A DNA stretch of 64,000 nucleotides from Holacanthus passer (GCA_025331565.1 JAFREQ010000012.1:10964501-11028500), one strand, 5' to 3'; positions 39,381 to 52,484 are shown, numbered from the stretch's first letter. Made by a program: numbers and translations. The notes: generated from the letters alone by a model not told the origin.

Positions 39381-39875
39381 TTGATACAAAGTTGATGTAA
39401 GAAGTATCATGTCACTTTGCAGTATTGAGAAGACAGTGATGAGTGCTTTCATCTCTCTTGAAGATGGAGATTATAGCATGTTGAAAATACTGATTGTAGA
39501 TCAGATCAGAGTTTCGGAGACAACACAAAATGGTGTAAACCTTGGTCAGTGTGTAGTCTCCTGTCACTGTGAATCATTTCCTGCAGTTGAAAGAGTCCTT
39601 TATTGTCTTATGTGCTGTTACTGCTGCCACCGAATTCTTGTTTTTTTAATTTAGCAATTTTGTTGATTTATGATGGTGACTGTGCCTCCACTTTTATCAG
39701 ATTATGTCATTGAAGTTTTGCATGTCATCTCACATTTTGTTCTTTAGTTGTAAAAGTTGTTGCACCTTTCTTTTTTCAAAATCATTTAATGTTAATGTAA
39801 AGCAGGATCACATGGTTTTGTTCTCAGGTAATGATCATTGTAATTAATATTCTCCCTTCAGTTCTGGGTTTAGTG

Positions 39876-40008
39876 TAAAGGAGCAATATGTAAGAATTTT
39901 AGTATAAAACATTCTAAATTGAGTAAAATTATCAACAGCAACAACTATTGGTTTGGAGTATGAATTCGACAGGTGGCCAATTCTTACATATTGTTCTTAT
40001 TCCCTTTA
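39876..40008. mobile_element. Short MITE (about 133 bp) with inverted-repeat ends
   Basis: TAAAGGAGCAATATGTAAGA at 39876 pairs with the reverse complement of the right end: AATTCTTACATATTGTTC at 39979-39996 and CCCTTTA at 40002-40008. The pairing is interrupted by a few bases. Termini and size fit a teleost MITE family; the interior is truncated. Confidence 0.65.
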
Positions 40009-40238
40009 AATATTCAAATGCAGTATTAGAATGGCTAGTTACCACAAATGTATCAGTCCTAAAAACTGAACAATGACCTTACAGCTGATATTTTGAGAAT
40101 GAGAAACAAGTGTATTTGCAGAATATCCATATAATGTAATTTGTATTTTTGGTGACTAGCCATGTACCTCAACACTGAACCCATGACTTTGCCTTTAGCT
40201 CATTCCAGCAGTCATTTGCACAGATATACAGCAGATGT

Positions 40239-40244
40239 TTTATT
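40239..40244 (-). terminator. slc25a40: Candidate slc25a40 polyadenylation signal
   Basis: TTTATT on the + strand reads AATAAA on the - strand, about 770 bases after the slc25a40 stop. It is the nearest canonical hexamer I found on that strand. Confidence 0.35.
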
Positions 40245-41009
40245 GGATTTGTTTGCCTTTTTATCTTTTGTTTTGAATAAACTCCACTTACTCAAACAGT
40301 GAGACTTTGATAGGGACATTTCCGTTTCTTGTCCACACTGAACAGGCGTGGTGATCAACATGTATAAATTCAACTTGAGAAGAATTTCCAAAGAAAATCG
40401 AGTATGTGTATTGAACATTTGAGAATGTGTCACAGGCTCTTGTCAAACTGGAAAAAAAAACACTCGTGGCTTTATACTCACTGCATGATATTGGCTTTTT
40501 GTGTGTTTATCTCTCTCACACATATTCATAGGTTACAGTGATCAAAGTGGAAATGCAAAAATCTCTATCGGGGGATACACCGACTTGGAGCGACACACGT
40601 AGGAATAAAATAGAGATTAATCTCTAACGTAAGGACTTCAGGCACAATGCACATGATAGACCGTCACATGTGGGACCTGGAACATTGTATTAACAAAGTG
40701 TGGCTGCCATCTGCTGGCTGATAAAAGCATCAAAAAGCATGTGATTCAAACACAGATAAGACAAAATATTTCTTTTCAGTTGTGTGCAAATGATCTACAG
40801 CGGTGAACATAAAACCATGGAATATTCAATTATAAATACTAATAAAAAACAATATAAATTTTGATCATCTATAATACCTTGGTGAGTAGAAACAGGCATT
40901 TCTCACTCCAATATTGTCTTTTGAATTTGGCAACATAAGCATTTCCTTCCAGGTATAGTCTAGCAATAGACGTGGTGGTGTTTGGTTTGGAAAGAAATGA
41001 AAGACAAAC

Positions 41010-44000
41010 TCAAGTGTTGCTGGTCTGCAGCGGCCCGTGCATCCTCTCCTGGTTGTGTTTGCGGAAAAAGGCCTTTCCAACCTCGTAAGAGCTGATCATA
41101 ATAGCACAGGCTGGGGCCACTTTGATGAGTCTGGGAAGGAAACCTGGCAGAGAGGCAGCAGATAAGAGGAGTGACTGCGTGCCATTTAGTTAAATGTAAC
41201 TATAATGACTCACAAAACATCATGAAAGGATCTACCTGCAAACAGTGCGCCAACGCCGTCCTGTGCCACAATTCTGCTCATCACACTGAAGGTGGAGGAG
41301 GAGACCTGAGAGGACACTGAGAAGACAAACACAACAGTCAACATGAAACCCATTAACTTCTGACCACAGTGGATGCAGTTTCAGTAATGTTGAGCCATTG
41401 TTCCCAACCTTGTTTGTCTGACTTATCAACACACATCAACACCATCTGCCAATTCCAAATGGGTTCATTGGAACAATTTCACCCCTTAAGCAGCTCTAAT
41501 GTAGGAAAAATCATCTTATTCCACACAGTCTGACAGCATCACATATGTTCGGCATCAGCTTGTTCCAACTCTTCATTGAGGCTATATGATGTTTATACTG
41601 AGTGAAATATTTCAGTCCTAGTCAAAATGTAGTCTGACATACTTGGTTTGTTTGGAAACTTTGAGATCTGTTATATTGTCTCCTGACTGGTACCGCGGTT
41701 GGGAATCCACTGATGTGCAACATTTACAATCTTCAGAAGCATTTACTAATTAAAAGAACAGTAAAGAGCCGTAATTACAATTCTTTGCTTGTAGCTCTCC
41801 CAGCTCCACCTGCCTTCTTGTTTTGACAACATCAAAAGGTAACGTTACAATGGATGCAATCTGAAAAAAAAAGAAAAATATATTTATTACTACTTTAATT
41901 ATTAGATTACCGTTTATTTATTAATTGCAATATTTCCTGTCAAGTTAATCAAGATCATCAGGTTGAAAAGCCAAATGCAGTTTCAAGGAGAAAAGGGGGC
42001 AGATAAACTTACAGAGCCAGACAGCGCTCCAGATATGAAGGTAATGGTGAACGTGGGTTCTCTGGTTTTATACCGTTCACACAGCCAGGTCTTGCTCTTC
42101 TCATAGTTGTACCAATACATGGCTGAGAAAGGCACGTCTCGTAAGAGCGTGGGCCCCAAGCCCCGCCACAGAGACAGCCAGCCTTCTGACTGCACGGCCG
42201 AGCGGATGCAGTCGGTCAGCTCCCTGTATGACTGTTTCTGAGACTGCAGTTTTGTACGGATCAGCTCCAGAGGGCTGATCACTGTCGCTGACCCCACTGA
42301 CGAACACAGAGAAAACAAAGGGAAAAAGTTCAAAATACAAGCATATCTATGAAATCATACTGTGGCAGAGATCAAAACACACCAGGCAACAATGACATTG
42401 GGAGTTAAAAAAGGGTTACTGTCACTGAAAAACATTTTTCAGCTTCGTGGAACATTTTAATTGAAAAGAGTAGTGTATATCTTTATGAATTATCATCAAT
42501 CAAAATGTAATCATCCTGACCAACTGTTTCTTTACTCTCTTTTTAATAACTGCTCATGGGCTGTTATTAAAAACAGAGTCAAACCAGGCCAGGTTCAAAA
42601 TGTGGAAGACTACATTTTCAAAATGAAATCTAAAATGAAATTACAGATACTTAGGGTTATAGGGCAAAAAGTGAGGTTGGACGTCCTAAAATTTGAATCT
42701 GGAAATTAATCCACCAGCATTATTAAAATACTGCAATACCTTAACCATGCTGAAATGAACTCATTAATGACCAAATTGATGCCTTTTCACTCAGTACATC
42801 CCTGTCCAGTTCTCTTCAGTGACGTCACAGCAGTCAGCTCACCTCTAGCTATACCTCCGGCCACAAGAGGAGCCTCCTGAGCGTAGTCTCCCATCCTGAC
42901 CCTCAGTGCTGCACACAGCTGGTCGTAGCAGGTGAAGTAGATCACTGTTGCTGGGACTGCCATCACACTGGAGACAGCACATAGGACAAATATCCATAAA
43001 TTATGCTGCCATCAAAATTATTTAAAGCAGGAAAAGTGAACCACAAAAACAATACTGATAAAGTAATGAAAAACGTGATTTATTAAAGAAAAGTCCATTA
43101 TGATAATACTTAACATACTGTAAATCAATCTTTGGTAATCAGACTTCAAGAAAATCTTAGGTGGTTTACCACTAATTGGAATAACTTTAAACGAAAGCAC
43201 TCTTAATGAGTGCATCAGCTGCAGGCTAAACGACTGTCGACCAACCACATTTGCACAACAGCTCAGTTTTAAAAGGAGAGCAGGCAGAATGAAGTCCAAT
43301 GAGGGACTGAAAGAGACTGAGAGGACTTCACACTCACAGGGTTGGAGGCAGACCGCTCCATAGTGCCTTTATTCCTTCACCGCGTACTATCTTGATGAAG
43401 GCATCCTGCAGAAATGTGGAGCAGAGTCAGTGTAGGAGGACATGCTGTTTGGAAGTTAACATGACTGTGCTGCTCTACTTTACACACACACACACAAATA
43501 GGCTCCATCCTCGCTAAAGCAAAACACAAATAATATAGGGAACTTGTCTGACTACTAACTCTAAAACTTTATATTTAATTTTGGCAACCACTGAATGGTG
43601 ACATACAGTGATTCTGTGAAATTTTTTTACCAGTGTGCCATTGAAGTGACCGGGGGCTTTGTACCAGACCTTGGAGTTGCCGTTTTCACACACACATATG
43701 TGGTCCATAAGTCCATTGCAGTAGACAAAACATTTCCCTGCAAAATATTTATTATGACAAATGTGGTCATCTCACATTTACGGCATTAATGAACGTGAAT
43801 GAGCAACGGAAGACCAACTCATTATACCTTTGGGAAAGGGATTTTTCTGTGCTTGCAGTCTGATCTTCACAACGTCCAAAGGTGTGACTGAAAGAAAAGA
43901 TTAGTTACCCATTACATTGAACATCAAGTGTGAAAGTTTCATACAGCAAGAGCAATTATTAACAAAAAAAAAGGAACTACTGCATTCACATAATTACCAC

Positions 44001-44809
44001 ACCTGTTTATCTGCTGGGTTTGATTTTACGATAACAACACTTTGAAGTGCAGCGGCCTATGATAACATACCTTTAATAGAACCGGCCAAAGTACACTCAT
44101 TTGACAGGTTATTAGATAGATCTAGTTACAGCCAAAACTAATACAACAGCCCTGTAATAAATCCTGACCTCATGAAAGTTCAAACTCTTTCAAAGCGGCG
44201 TTCATTCAACATTATGGTGATTTTGGAAGCTGTAGTTTGTGGTGTTGATTAATTCTATTGCACAATGCAGAGATGTTTACTTAGAGTAGTGGTTGTCAGC
44301 CTTTTTCTGGCCTGACCCCCTTTGGAAGCTGAAAAAAGTTTACAATCACAAATAATAAAAAGGATCCAGGTTGAATTTTAACAAACTCTTCAACTCTTAA
44401 TTTCACTGCGTATTTCCCAAGGTCAGACTTTGACTATAAAGTTGAGTCTCTCCAAACAGTACAGTGTTGCATCAGACTGCATTAGTTTAAGCTAGATTTG
44501 CCTAATAAAGTGGCAAATGAGATGTAGATTTCAGATCTTTTAACGTTTGACTTTCATGTACTGAACTGAGTAGAAACTACCTGGAAGGAAAGGTAAACAA
44601 ATGATTAAACTAATATTGAATCACATGAGTGACACAAGTAAAAACACCTGAATGAAATACAAAGACTGAGCTACACGTGACCAGCTGTCACGTGTTCAAG
44701 GTATCTCACCAAACAAAGATGTGAGGATAGCTCCAGAGCAGGACGCCACCATCTGCTGGACTGGAGTAATGCCATTACTGGCTGAAGAAGCAGAACTTTG
44801 ACCGCTCAT
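41010..44809 (-). CDS. slc25a40: Mitochondrial carrier SLC25A40 (glutathione transporter family; 9 coding exons, complete)
   Basis: An inner-mitochondrial-membrane carrier. SLC25A39 and SLC25A40 are established in mammals as needed for glutathione import into mitochondria. Exons in transcript order: 44710-44809 (coding), 43828-43887, 43631-43737, 43338-43405, 42843-42967, 42013-42296, 41779-41860, 41236-41316, 41010-41143. Total 1041 nt, 346 aa. The three mitochondrial-carrier signatures are present: PLDVVK (about 36-41), PLELIR (about 162-167) and PFDVVK (about 256-261). Repeat 1 carries the long matrix-loop insertion with the CFVYCNGLMDHICVC cysteine segment that marks SLC25A39/40. The first exon gives MSGQSSASSASNGITPVQQM. 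The donor after 41779 is weak (GTAATT), but phase requires it. The gene is head-to-head with dbf4 and convergent with rundc3b. Confidence 0.94.
44674..44694. promoter_or_regulatory. slc25a40: Palindromic double CACGTG E-box in slc25a40 intron 1
   Basis: CACGTGAC at 44674-44681 and GTCACGTG at 44687-44694 are perfect inverted arms around a central CAGCT, which itself creates a CAGCTG E-box. It lies 16 bases inside the intron from the first coding exon. The arms match the USF/MITF-TFE/MYC class of bHLH-ZIP site. Binding is inferred. Confidence 0.45.
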
Positions 44810-44817
44810 ACTGTCTT

Positions 44818-45130
44818 CCTAAAACACAGATACAGATCGACATTAGACGTATTTTATCAGTATGTTAGTTATCATGTATACAAGAACTTGCTTTCTAAAT
44901 GAGCTAATTGGCGGCCACATAAACGTCGGTGTGTTAGTACGTCATAACAATGTCATTGCATTTGCCTTAACGTGACATGACGAGGAGAGCAGCCAGGCTA
45001 ATCTGGGTTAGCTCGTTACTTTAGCTAACTTCCTACCTGCTAAAGCACCTCAGGATCAACGAAATCTTCCATGAACACACGCATCCTCTGTAGTTTCCTG
45101 ACAGTGTGGCTGTTACTATCCTACAGGCTC
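44818..45130 (-). other. slc25a40: slc25a40 intron and probable 5' non-coding exon
   Basis: The first coding exon has an acceptor (TTTTAG) just upstream at 44819, so there is a 5' UTR exon. On the - strand a GTAGGA donor follows 45037, making about 45037-45130 the likely non-coding exon. The 5' limit is approximate. Confidence 0.45.
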
Positions 45131-45659
45131 TAAAAGGAAACCACAACTTAAACACGTGTATATGTCCAGGGGTTGTCACTCTAGCTAGCTGCTCAGTTTA
45201 CATAGCAAACATTACATGTTAGCATCTGTTATATAATATGAATTTCAGCAGAGCACATTCTTGAACTTTACAAAAATGTTGCGTTAAATTGAATGCAATA
45301 AAGGACATAATAACGTTAAACATATAGTAAATAAAGTGTTTTTAATTGAAGAAATCCATCGATATGTATTCTAATGTGTCTATTTATTTTATTTATTTTT
45401 AACAGCAATGCGGAAACATCACATTCAAACACAAAGGCAGCATTTACTCATTTGCCAGGTTGCCAGGTTTGCCCGAAGAGTTTCTGTAATACCCCTCCAC
45501 TTGTCAGTTTCTCGAAGGTATTCACAGGACGACAGAGACGTTTATCACAGACAGACAGGTTCTGTTTAAGAATAAAATCTGAACTTAGCATTATTATAAA
45601 ACTTCCCAGAGACTTCGGTTGGGAACTTTGTGCTTTTAAACCCGATAGTGGTTATGTGA

Positions 45660-45719
45660 CCGGAAAGTGTCAAACATGGCAACATAAACTTCGTCGACCA
45701 TTGGATTTAAAGCGGGAAA
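45660..45719. promoter_or_regulatory. slc25a40/dbf4 divergent promoter core (ETS, CCAAT, E2F motifs)
   Basis: Within 60 bases there are an ETS core CCGGAA (45660-45665), an inverted CCAAT box ATTGG (45700-45704) and an E2F site GCGGGAAA (45712-45719). This lies between two head-to-head genes about 1.3 kb apart, start codon to start codon. DBF4 is a known E2F-regulated S-phase gene. No TATA box was seen. Confidence 0.55.
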
Positions 45720-46076
45720 CAGACGTTTTGTGAAGCAGTTGCCTTAAAAGTAAAATACATCGGATTAAATAGATGTAAAAAAAACAAACAAACCCCAAAA
45801 CATACTCGTTAACGGATAGTCTGCAGTAACAAACATGGTAAAACAGCTTTTGTATCGTTACAGTTAGCTTTCGAAATAATGTAAGTTGAGCAAAGCAGCT
45901 AACCGACAAAGCTGCTGTCTGTCCTCCGGGGAGACGAGACACACGGTGAGACTGTGTTAATAAGTCAGACAAACCTCAAAGGTAATGTTACATTGCTCAT
46001 ATTTTACTGTTCAGAACCTTGTTTGCTTTTGCTCATCGTCTTCTTTGTAAACAACCGTTGGTTTGTTTACACACAG
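45720..46076 (+). other. dbf4: Possible dbf4 5' UTR exon and short intron
   Basis: A donor-like AAAG/GTAATG at 45981 and an acceptor TTTACACACAG ending at 46076 would define a 95-base intron in the dbf4 leader. An unspliced leader is also possible. Confidence 0.35.
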
Positions 46077-46145
46077 CGGACAGACGAGGACTTCCTGCGA
46101 CATGTTGACTGAGGACTAGAGGACAGCAAAACAGATTTCATCTCA

Positions 46146-49100
46146 ATGAAAGAGAATAACATGAAGCCGAAACGCTCCCAGAGACACACACGAACAAACT
46201 GGCAAGGTAAGGTTGACTTTTACTGCCTTGTTAGACTTGTATTTTTATTAGGTCTCTTTTCTAGTTAAATTGTAAACGTAGGCTTAAACTAATGAACTGT
46301 TATCACCATCGCTGACTAATATGAAGATCATTGTAATTGTAAATATAATTGAGTCCCAACTATCTTCACTCAAAGACTGTCTTTATTAAAGCCATGTATA
46401 GGCAAGTCAACCTTAACAGTTAATTATATAGCACCAAATCATAAAGTTGCCTTTATAATCTGTTCAACATTGGCATCCCTCTATCTTCAAAACTTTGATT
46501 CAGATAAGAGAAAATTTAACAGGAAACAAATGGAGGAACTTCAGGAAAATTGCCCTCCAGAACAGAAAGACAATAGATGTCATGTAAACAAATGAAATGT
46601 AGCAGAGCAGAGTTAAAATATTTAAAAACAAAATGACACAGAGCACATAACATACAAGCATTTGCCGTAATCAGTTAGAATGATTAGAAATGAGCTGCTT
46701 TTGTTCTTCTGAAGCTGTAGCCATTAAAAGTTTGATGTTTCATTAAACAAATGATCAATCACTTTGTCATTTGTATGGTTTCATTTGTGGTTGATCATTT
46801 ATTCAAGCATTTCACCTGAATTTACATTGTCTTTTGGGCTCTCTCTCATGATGTGATTTTACTGATTGCCTCTTAGGGAAAGGCGTCAGCGCTGGTGACA
46901 AGGCCACACTGAGTCAAGTTAAGCCAACATCGGCCGTGTCCTCTCATGCTCAAGTCAAACCTTTTGCTGGAAAAGTGTTTTACCTGGATCTGCCATCGAA
47001 CAGACTAGCAGAGACATTGGAGAGTGACATCAAAGAACTGGGAGGGGTGAGACAAAAACACATTTTCTCTGTCATTTTTTTGGCTGTCAGAAAGGTTACA
47101 TTTTTTCCTTTGTCAGCTTAACAAATCCCTCAAGTTATAGAGTTATCGCTCATAATGTCATATTTTCTGCTCTCAATACCATCCCTCTGAACCCTGCAGA
47201 CTTTACTGGCTTCACATCTGCTGAGCTTTCTCCTCTGAATTTGATGTAGACTCTTTTGTGTGGTAGCATAGAGTGACACAATTTGATGATTCCACTGTAT
47301 GTCTTCATTATACTATTTATGATGATTGCAATAAGCTTTTGGTAGTTGACAGCTGTCGATTCTCTCTGACACATTTTGTTTAGTACCGGGTTGAATAACC
47401 AAGACACTCTTAACATACTCTCTTTGTTGCAGTTTGTAAAGGTTTCCCAAAAACCTCATTTTATTTTTCACATGTTTGTCACTCAGACTGTTGAGAAGTT
47501 CTTCAGTAAGGAAATCAAATATCTGGTATCCAACAAGAGGGAGGCTCGATATGTGCATTGCCTCAGGCAGGACTCTCCTGTCCCCAGCCCGGACTCCGGA
47601 CAGAGTTCACCTCACCCTCACTCAAAGCAGCACCGGCCTGGCAGCAATGGGGACAACATCAAAAGCAGGTCTCAGGGCCAAACAGACACAGTGAGTTCAC
47701 TTTGTTTCATCAGCTGTAGTGCAAATACATTGTTCACTTGTTATTAATGTCATAGATTTTCATTTTCTCTTACTGTTTTGCAGTTTGTTACAAGTCGAGG
47801 GAAGTCTTTGGTGGAGAGAGTGGTGAAAGAGCAGGTTTGTTATGTCAACACTAATGAGTTTCGAGAGGGACTGTAATTACCTCTTTTGTTTTCTTTGCTA
47901 ATACACGTGTTTGTTTTAGGAGAGGGTACAAATGAACAAGATCCTGTCAAATGCTCTGGAGTGGGGTGTGAAAATCCTCTACATAGATGGTATGTTGTAG
48001 AGGCCATACCAGTTTTTGTTACATCGCATCAACTATTCTGTAGATTGTTTGAATGTATAATTTAAAGGATGACTCACTCTAGTTTTTTATGGCACTTGCA
48101 GATATAATGGCATATGTTCAGAAGAAAAAAAACATTGTCAGCAACCAGCGTCCTGCTACCACTGCTGTGAAAACAAGTGTAAGTTTAAAGGTTTAAATTC
48201 TTAAAGTTTCTGGGGTTATTATCTTGAAAATGATTGGTTTAACATTGTTAAATTTTGTTTTTAAGTGCTTTTTTCTGTTGTCTGTTATAGGTCAAAGCTG
48301 AGTCAGTAGCAAAGCAAGGCTTTCAGAAATGCAGAGGTAAATGTTTTATCTAGGACTAAACACATTTTCTGAGCTTATGTTGTTATCACCCAGTCTGTCT
48401 TTTATTTTCTCAGGCAAAAATATTGTCCATTGTTTTAATTTAAATTTAATTTAAATTGACCATCAATGATTTTTGTTCCAGGGGGGCGGATCAGTAAGCC
48501 GTTTGTTAAGGTTGAGGATTCAAGCAGGTAAGAAACAGTGGGTTAAAAGAAGCTGACATCCTCCAACTGTCTTTGAATTGATTCCATCATTGGCTATAAA
48601 ATGTTGCTTTTCCCTTCCTCAGACACTACCGTCCAATCTACCTCACTATGCCAAACATACCTGAGTTCAACCTGAAGACAGCTCCTCCCTGTAGTCCCTT
48701 CTGTGTCGAGGACAAGGATCCTCCTGGGAACAAACAATGGGGACACAGGTATGGTGTTTCTTCTCTGCTTTGCTTTTAGCTAACTTTAAAAATTTAAGCA
48801 CAGTATGTCACACTTTCATGTGGTCTTTCTACATTTTTAAAGAAACATTTTCTTCTAGCTCAGAAGTATCAGTTAACATATTTTAATCACAGGAAACCAC
48901 CATAACCCACACAATGTACCCTAAATGACATTCAAAGTTGGTTAGAATTGATTCTGCTGTAGCCACCCATTTTCATCTTAGTTTGGTTTTATTTGTGCAA
49001 CCTCTGGGCTCCTCTGCTCCTCAGAGGTGCAAAAGCCTCAGCCAGTGAAGAGAGAGTGCCGGGCCGAAAGAAGAACAGAGACAAGAAACGAGGTGGCTAC

Positions 49101-50927
49101 TGCGAGTGCTGTATGATCAAATATGAGAACATCACAACGGTAAGTTAGCACATTTGTTAATACAATACCATGAGTATAATACAGGAATTTATGTTAGGCC
49201 CAGATAAAGCTAAAACACACACATGCATATTTTTTAGACCCTCATTATTAAGCAGTTAAACTATCTATATGAAAAAAAGTAGTGCTAGTATTAACTTTTA
49301 TGTCTTACTTTAAAAGACTATGTCAGGGAAGCATTTTAAAGTATCTAATTTATTTGAATTAACCACAATTTTCATTTGGGTCGCAGAGTAATTAAATGCT
49401 TCACAACTAATGAAACTGTAACGAAACAACTCTATAGGGAAATTATTGATGGGGGTTAGTAATTCAGCCTTTAACACCTACAACAGAGTCACATGTAACA
49501 AATGTTATATGGTCCAGTGTGTGGTAGTTTCACTTTCATTAGACTAAGTCTGGCAAACAATGATTTGTTTAACTCAAACAAACACTCATTTTATTTAATT
49601 CATAGGAAATAACAAACTGCCAAGCTTAATGTTAAACATAATTATAGGAGCTGTCCTCAGTCTGTGTTGTCTGATTCCATCTAACCTCAATGCTGTTCTA
49701 ATAGGTTGTTCAGTAATTTCCCTTTATTCACTCTGAACAGAAGCTGTTTTTGTATTTATTTAGTTGCTTGTGCAATAGAGGAAATTGTGTGCTCTGCAGC
49801 CTCCATTGGACAGCTGTAATTATCAGTTATTGATTTTTTTCCCCCCAGCATCTACAGAGTGAACGTCACAAGGCTTTCTCCAAGAGTGATGAATACTTAG
49901 TGGTGGACAAACTGGTTTCAGCCCTGCACTGCAATTTCATCCACCTCAGAACTCAAGTTAAAAGGTAATTTGTCCCCATTCCTATAAAACGTCAACATTG
50001 TGTTAACAAGAAAAAAAGAACATATAAATGTAATCTCACATCTACAGATATATATGCAGATCATTTTTCTTTGTTACACTCTACTCATCTTTTTTTTTAA
50101 ATTTTTTTATTCCTAACAGACCAAAGTGTAGTGTTTCCTCTGTTCTTACTGCTCCTGGACCATGTGGGAAAACTGAGCTAAGGCACAAGGGAGATCTTGA
50201 TACCGCAGAGATTATTAAAGAAGAGCAGCAATGGACTGTTGGTGGGCACGAGGGATCTTATTCAGGACACACTTTAAAAATCAGATCAGTTCCTGCTTCT
50301 GCTCCTCTGATTCACAGAGAGGGTGACAGGCGGAGCTGTTACACTCACTCAGACAGATCCAAGCACAAATCTCTTGCACGTAAACGGCCGTGCAGACAGA
50401 ATCCCTTGACCTCTTGCACTCAAAAAGCTCCTCAGCCCAAGATGGAAACAGTCCCCTCTAGGGGTGAAGGTCATGCCTCTAGTCCCTCCAGAGTTACTCA
50501 GGTTGACCTGGTGGACCAGATAACTCAAGACATGAACAGCTCAGCCTCTCACTTCCATAACATGAACGTCCAGAATGAAATTTCCTCCAAAAGCCTAAGT
50601 TTTGTAACAAGTCAACAAGAGGACCCTGATAAGAAAGAGGATTCCTCATTGTTTGAGGTTGTTGAGGACGGAACCATATCGCCTGACAAAGTTACTGGAA
50701 ACAACCTCTCAGATAAGGAGGAAACAAGCCTTCCTACACAAAACTTCTCTCCAGTTCGGAAAATACAGAGACGGATCAGAGTCTATAAACGCAAAAGACG
50801 GAAAGTGGACACACGTGTTGAACATGTAAAACAAAGTGACATTCCTGACAACTCCATACTGAATCTTTGGGAACTTTTCCAGTCAAGTGATGACATGGAT
50901 GTGGAATTTCTGGGGTTTGATGTCTAG
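46146..50927 (+). CDS. dbf4: DBF4, regulatory subunit of CDC7 kinase (12 coding exons, complete)
   Basis: The activator of CDC7; the complex phosphorylates MCM helicase subunits to fire replication origins in the nucleus. Exons: 46146-46206, 46877-47046, 47487-47690, 47784-47834, 47920-47989, 48102-48178, 48291-48336, 48482-48527, 48623-48748, 49025-49139, 49849-49964, 50120-50927. Total 1890 nt, 629 aa. Motif N (BRCT-like) at about 49-97 has PFAGKVFYLDL and YLVSNKREAR. Motif M at about 232-262 has KPFVKVED and YRPIYLTMPN. Motif C is an intact zinc finger, C-x2-C-x9-H-x5-H at Cys310, Cys313, His323 and His329. The last exon encodes a long, low-conservation tail with a basic stretch near its end. 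Somewhat shorter than human DBF4 (674 aa as I recall), mainly in that tail. The DBF4B paralogue is the alternative; the neighbours favour dbf4. Confidence 0.95.
49140..49848 (+). other. dbf4 intron 10
   Basis: 709 bp splitting the motif C zinc finger between its cysteine and histidine pairs. No repeat or other feature seen. Confidence 0.6.
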
Positions 50928-52289
50928 GAGAGGACAAATCAACTGCAGAGATGAACTGGACTAGAACCAAACTGCATTCTGTGCCGTGGACTATATGAGC
51001 CGCTAGATTTTTCTCGTCTTTAGAAACATCAGTTTAAAGACTGCAGAATGATCTACAGTGGCTCATTTTGTTGTATATCAGATGTAAGGCAGCTGCTGAT
51101 GTGCTGTAGCATTTTGTTCACAGCACTGTATAAAACATAAAGCTTTTAACGAGGTAAACCAGCGTACAATGACATTTCTAATTCTCTTCACTGTGGCTTT
51201 AGAAGACATTTTCTTGTCCTGCAAAAACTGGTTGAAATACATTTATTTATCATTGACATTCTAAACACAACACAAAGTGTCAACGTGGACTGTAAATTGA
51301 AGAAATGTATTCAAAACTATAATATTCCCATCAAAATATATCTTAAATGTACAAAATGCATCTTGATATTGATTTGCAGCCCTGTTAGTACAATCCACAT
51401 CTTAGTTGTCTCAGTGCTTTATAATATTCCTATCCCTCATCTTGTCTTCATCTGAATCTCCTTTTGTGAGGAGTATAAATTTAGTAAGGGAAATCAATAA
51501 TAGCTAAGTGCTTTTACCTTGATTCAACTGCTGTAGAAACAGTTCAACATCTAAACTTTAACATACAGCAATTCATGCATACTAGCTTTAGGAGAATTTT
51601 CCTTTAAGCACCATGAACTGGAATAATATGTCACCAAAAGATGACTTTCAAGTCCCATCACAAAGTGTTAAAGAGACCTTATTTAAGACAGAAACCAGAC
51701 ATTACCAAAAAAAATCAAATTTTAAATATTTTCACAAGGTTATCTTCTATTGCCTTTTGAAAATCTATGAAATATTTCATAGTCTACCATCTGTGCATGC
51801 AGTCTTTTCCACTGAATGCTGATTGTTCATTTAAAGGAGCATCATATAAAGAAAGGCAGCTTTAGTCCTAGTATTTTACACAGTATCTGGAGAAGGATGA
51901 CTTGACTCTTCCCACACATGGGGAACTGATTGAATATGTGTATAAAATATGTATAGTGTTTGACGATGTATTTTAATGTATGAGTTGCAGATCGGACGCG
52001 TGGTACTTGACATTATATATGACATTTTAGGATTCTTCCTAAGTGCACTTTTCATGACCCAACTTCTTGTGCTTTTTTTTCCTGATGCATTAGCTGAGCT
52101 TCTCCTTTTTTTCCCCCCTGCATTTAGTGCATTAGCACAGTGCCCTTGTTCTCCCTCACTGCTCTCAAATGGATGCACTGGGTCAAATGGGAGTCTCTGT
52201 GCCACTGGCATTAAGAAAAAGATGAGCAACAGAGTGTTCTAAGGCAAAAGAACACGGATACTGCAAATAAAAAGGCAGCACTGAATACC

Positions 52290-52335
52290 ATTCAATTCAA
52301 AAAACATTATTTATCCCAGAGGGGCAATTTAAGAC
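52290..52335 (+). mobile_element. LINE 3' tail fragment
   Basis: TTCAATTCAAAAAACATTAT followed by TTATCCCAGAGGGGCAATT is the same type of tail as those at 13600, 28340 and 55150. Only the tail remains. Confidence 0.5.
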
Positions 52336-52484
52336 ATTATATACACATACATAATACAGACATTATGGCCATTTTTCCTCTGATACGGATTATAAACGAT
52401 GTGTTTTAATGATCATAATGCACAAACTGTACCTGCCTCATACATAACACTTGTAGGCCAAGCATGCACACATTAAAGCTCCAT

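Larger units (their letters stand above)
39035..41009. other. 3' ends of rundc3b and slc25a40 (convergent), with a small MITE between them
   Basis: rundc3b reads in from the left and slc25a40 from the right. The first AATAAA for rundc3b is at 39375-39380, giving a 3' UTR of about 350 bases. For slc25a40 the best - strand AATAAA is at 40239-40244, which would mean a UTR of about 770 bases. A MITE-like element lies at 39876-40008. No other gene was seen. Confidence 0.5.
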
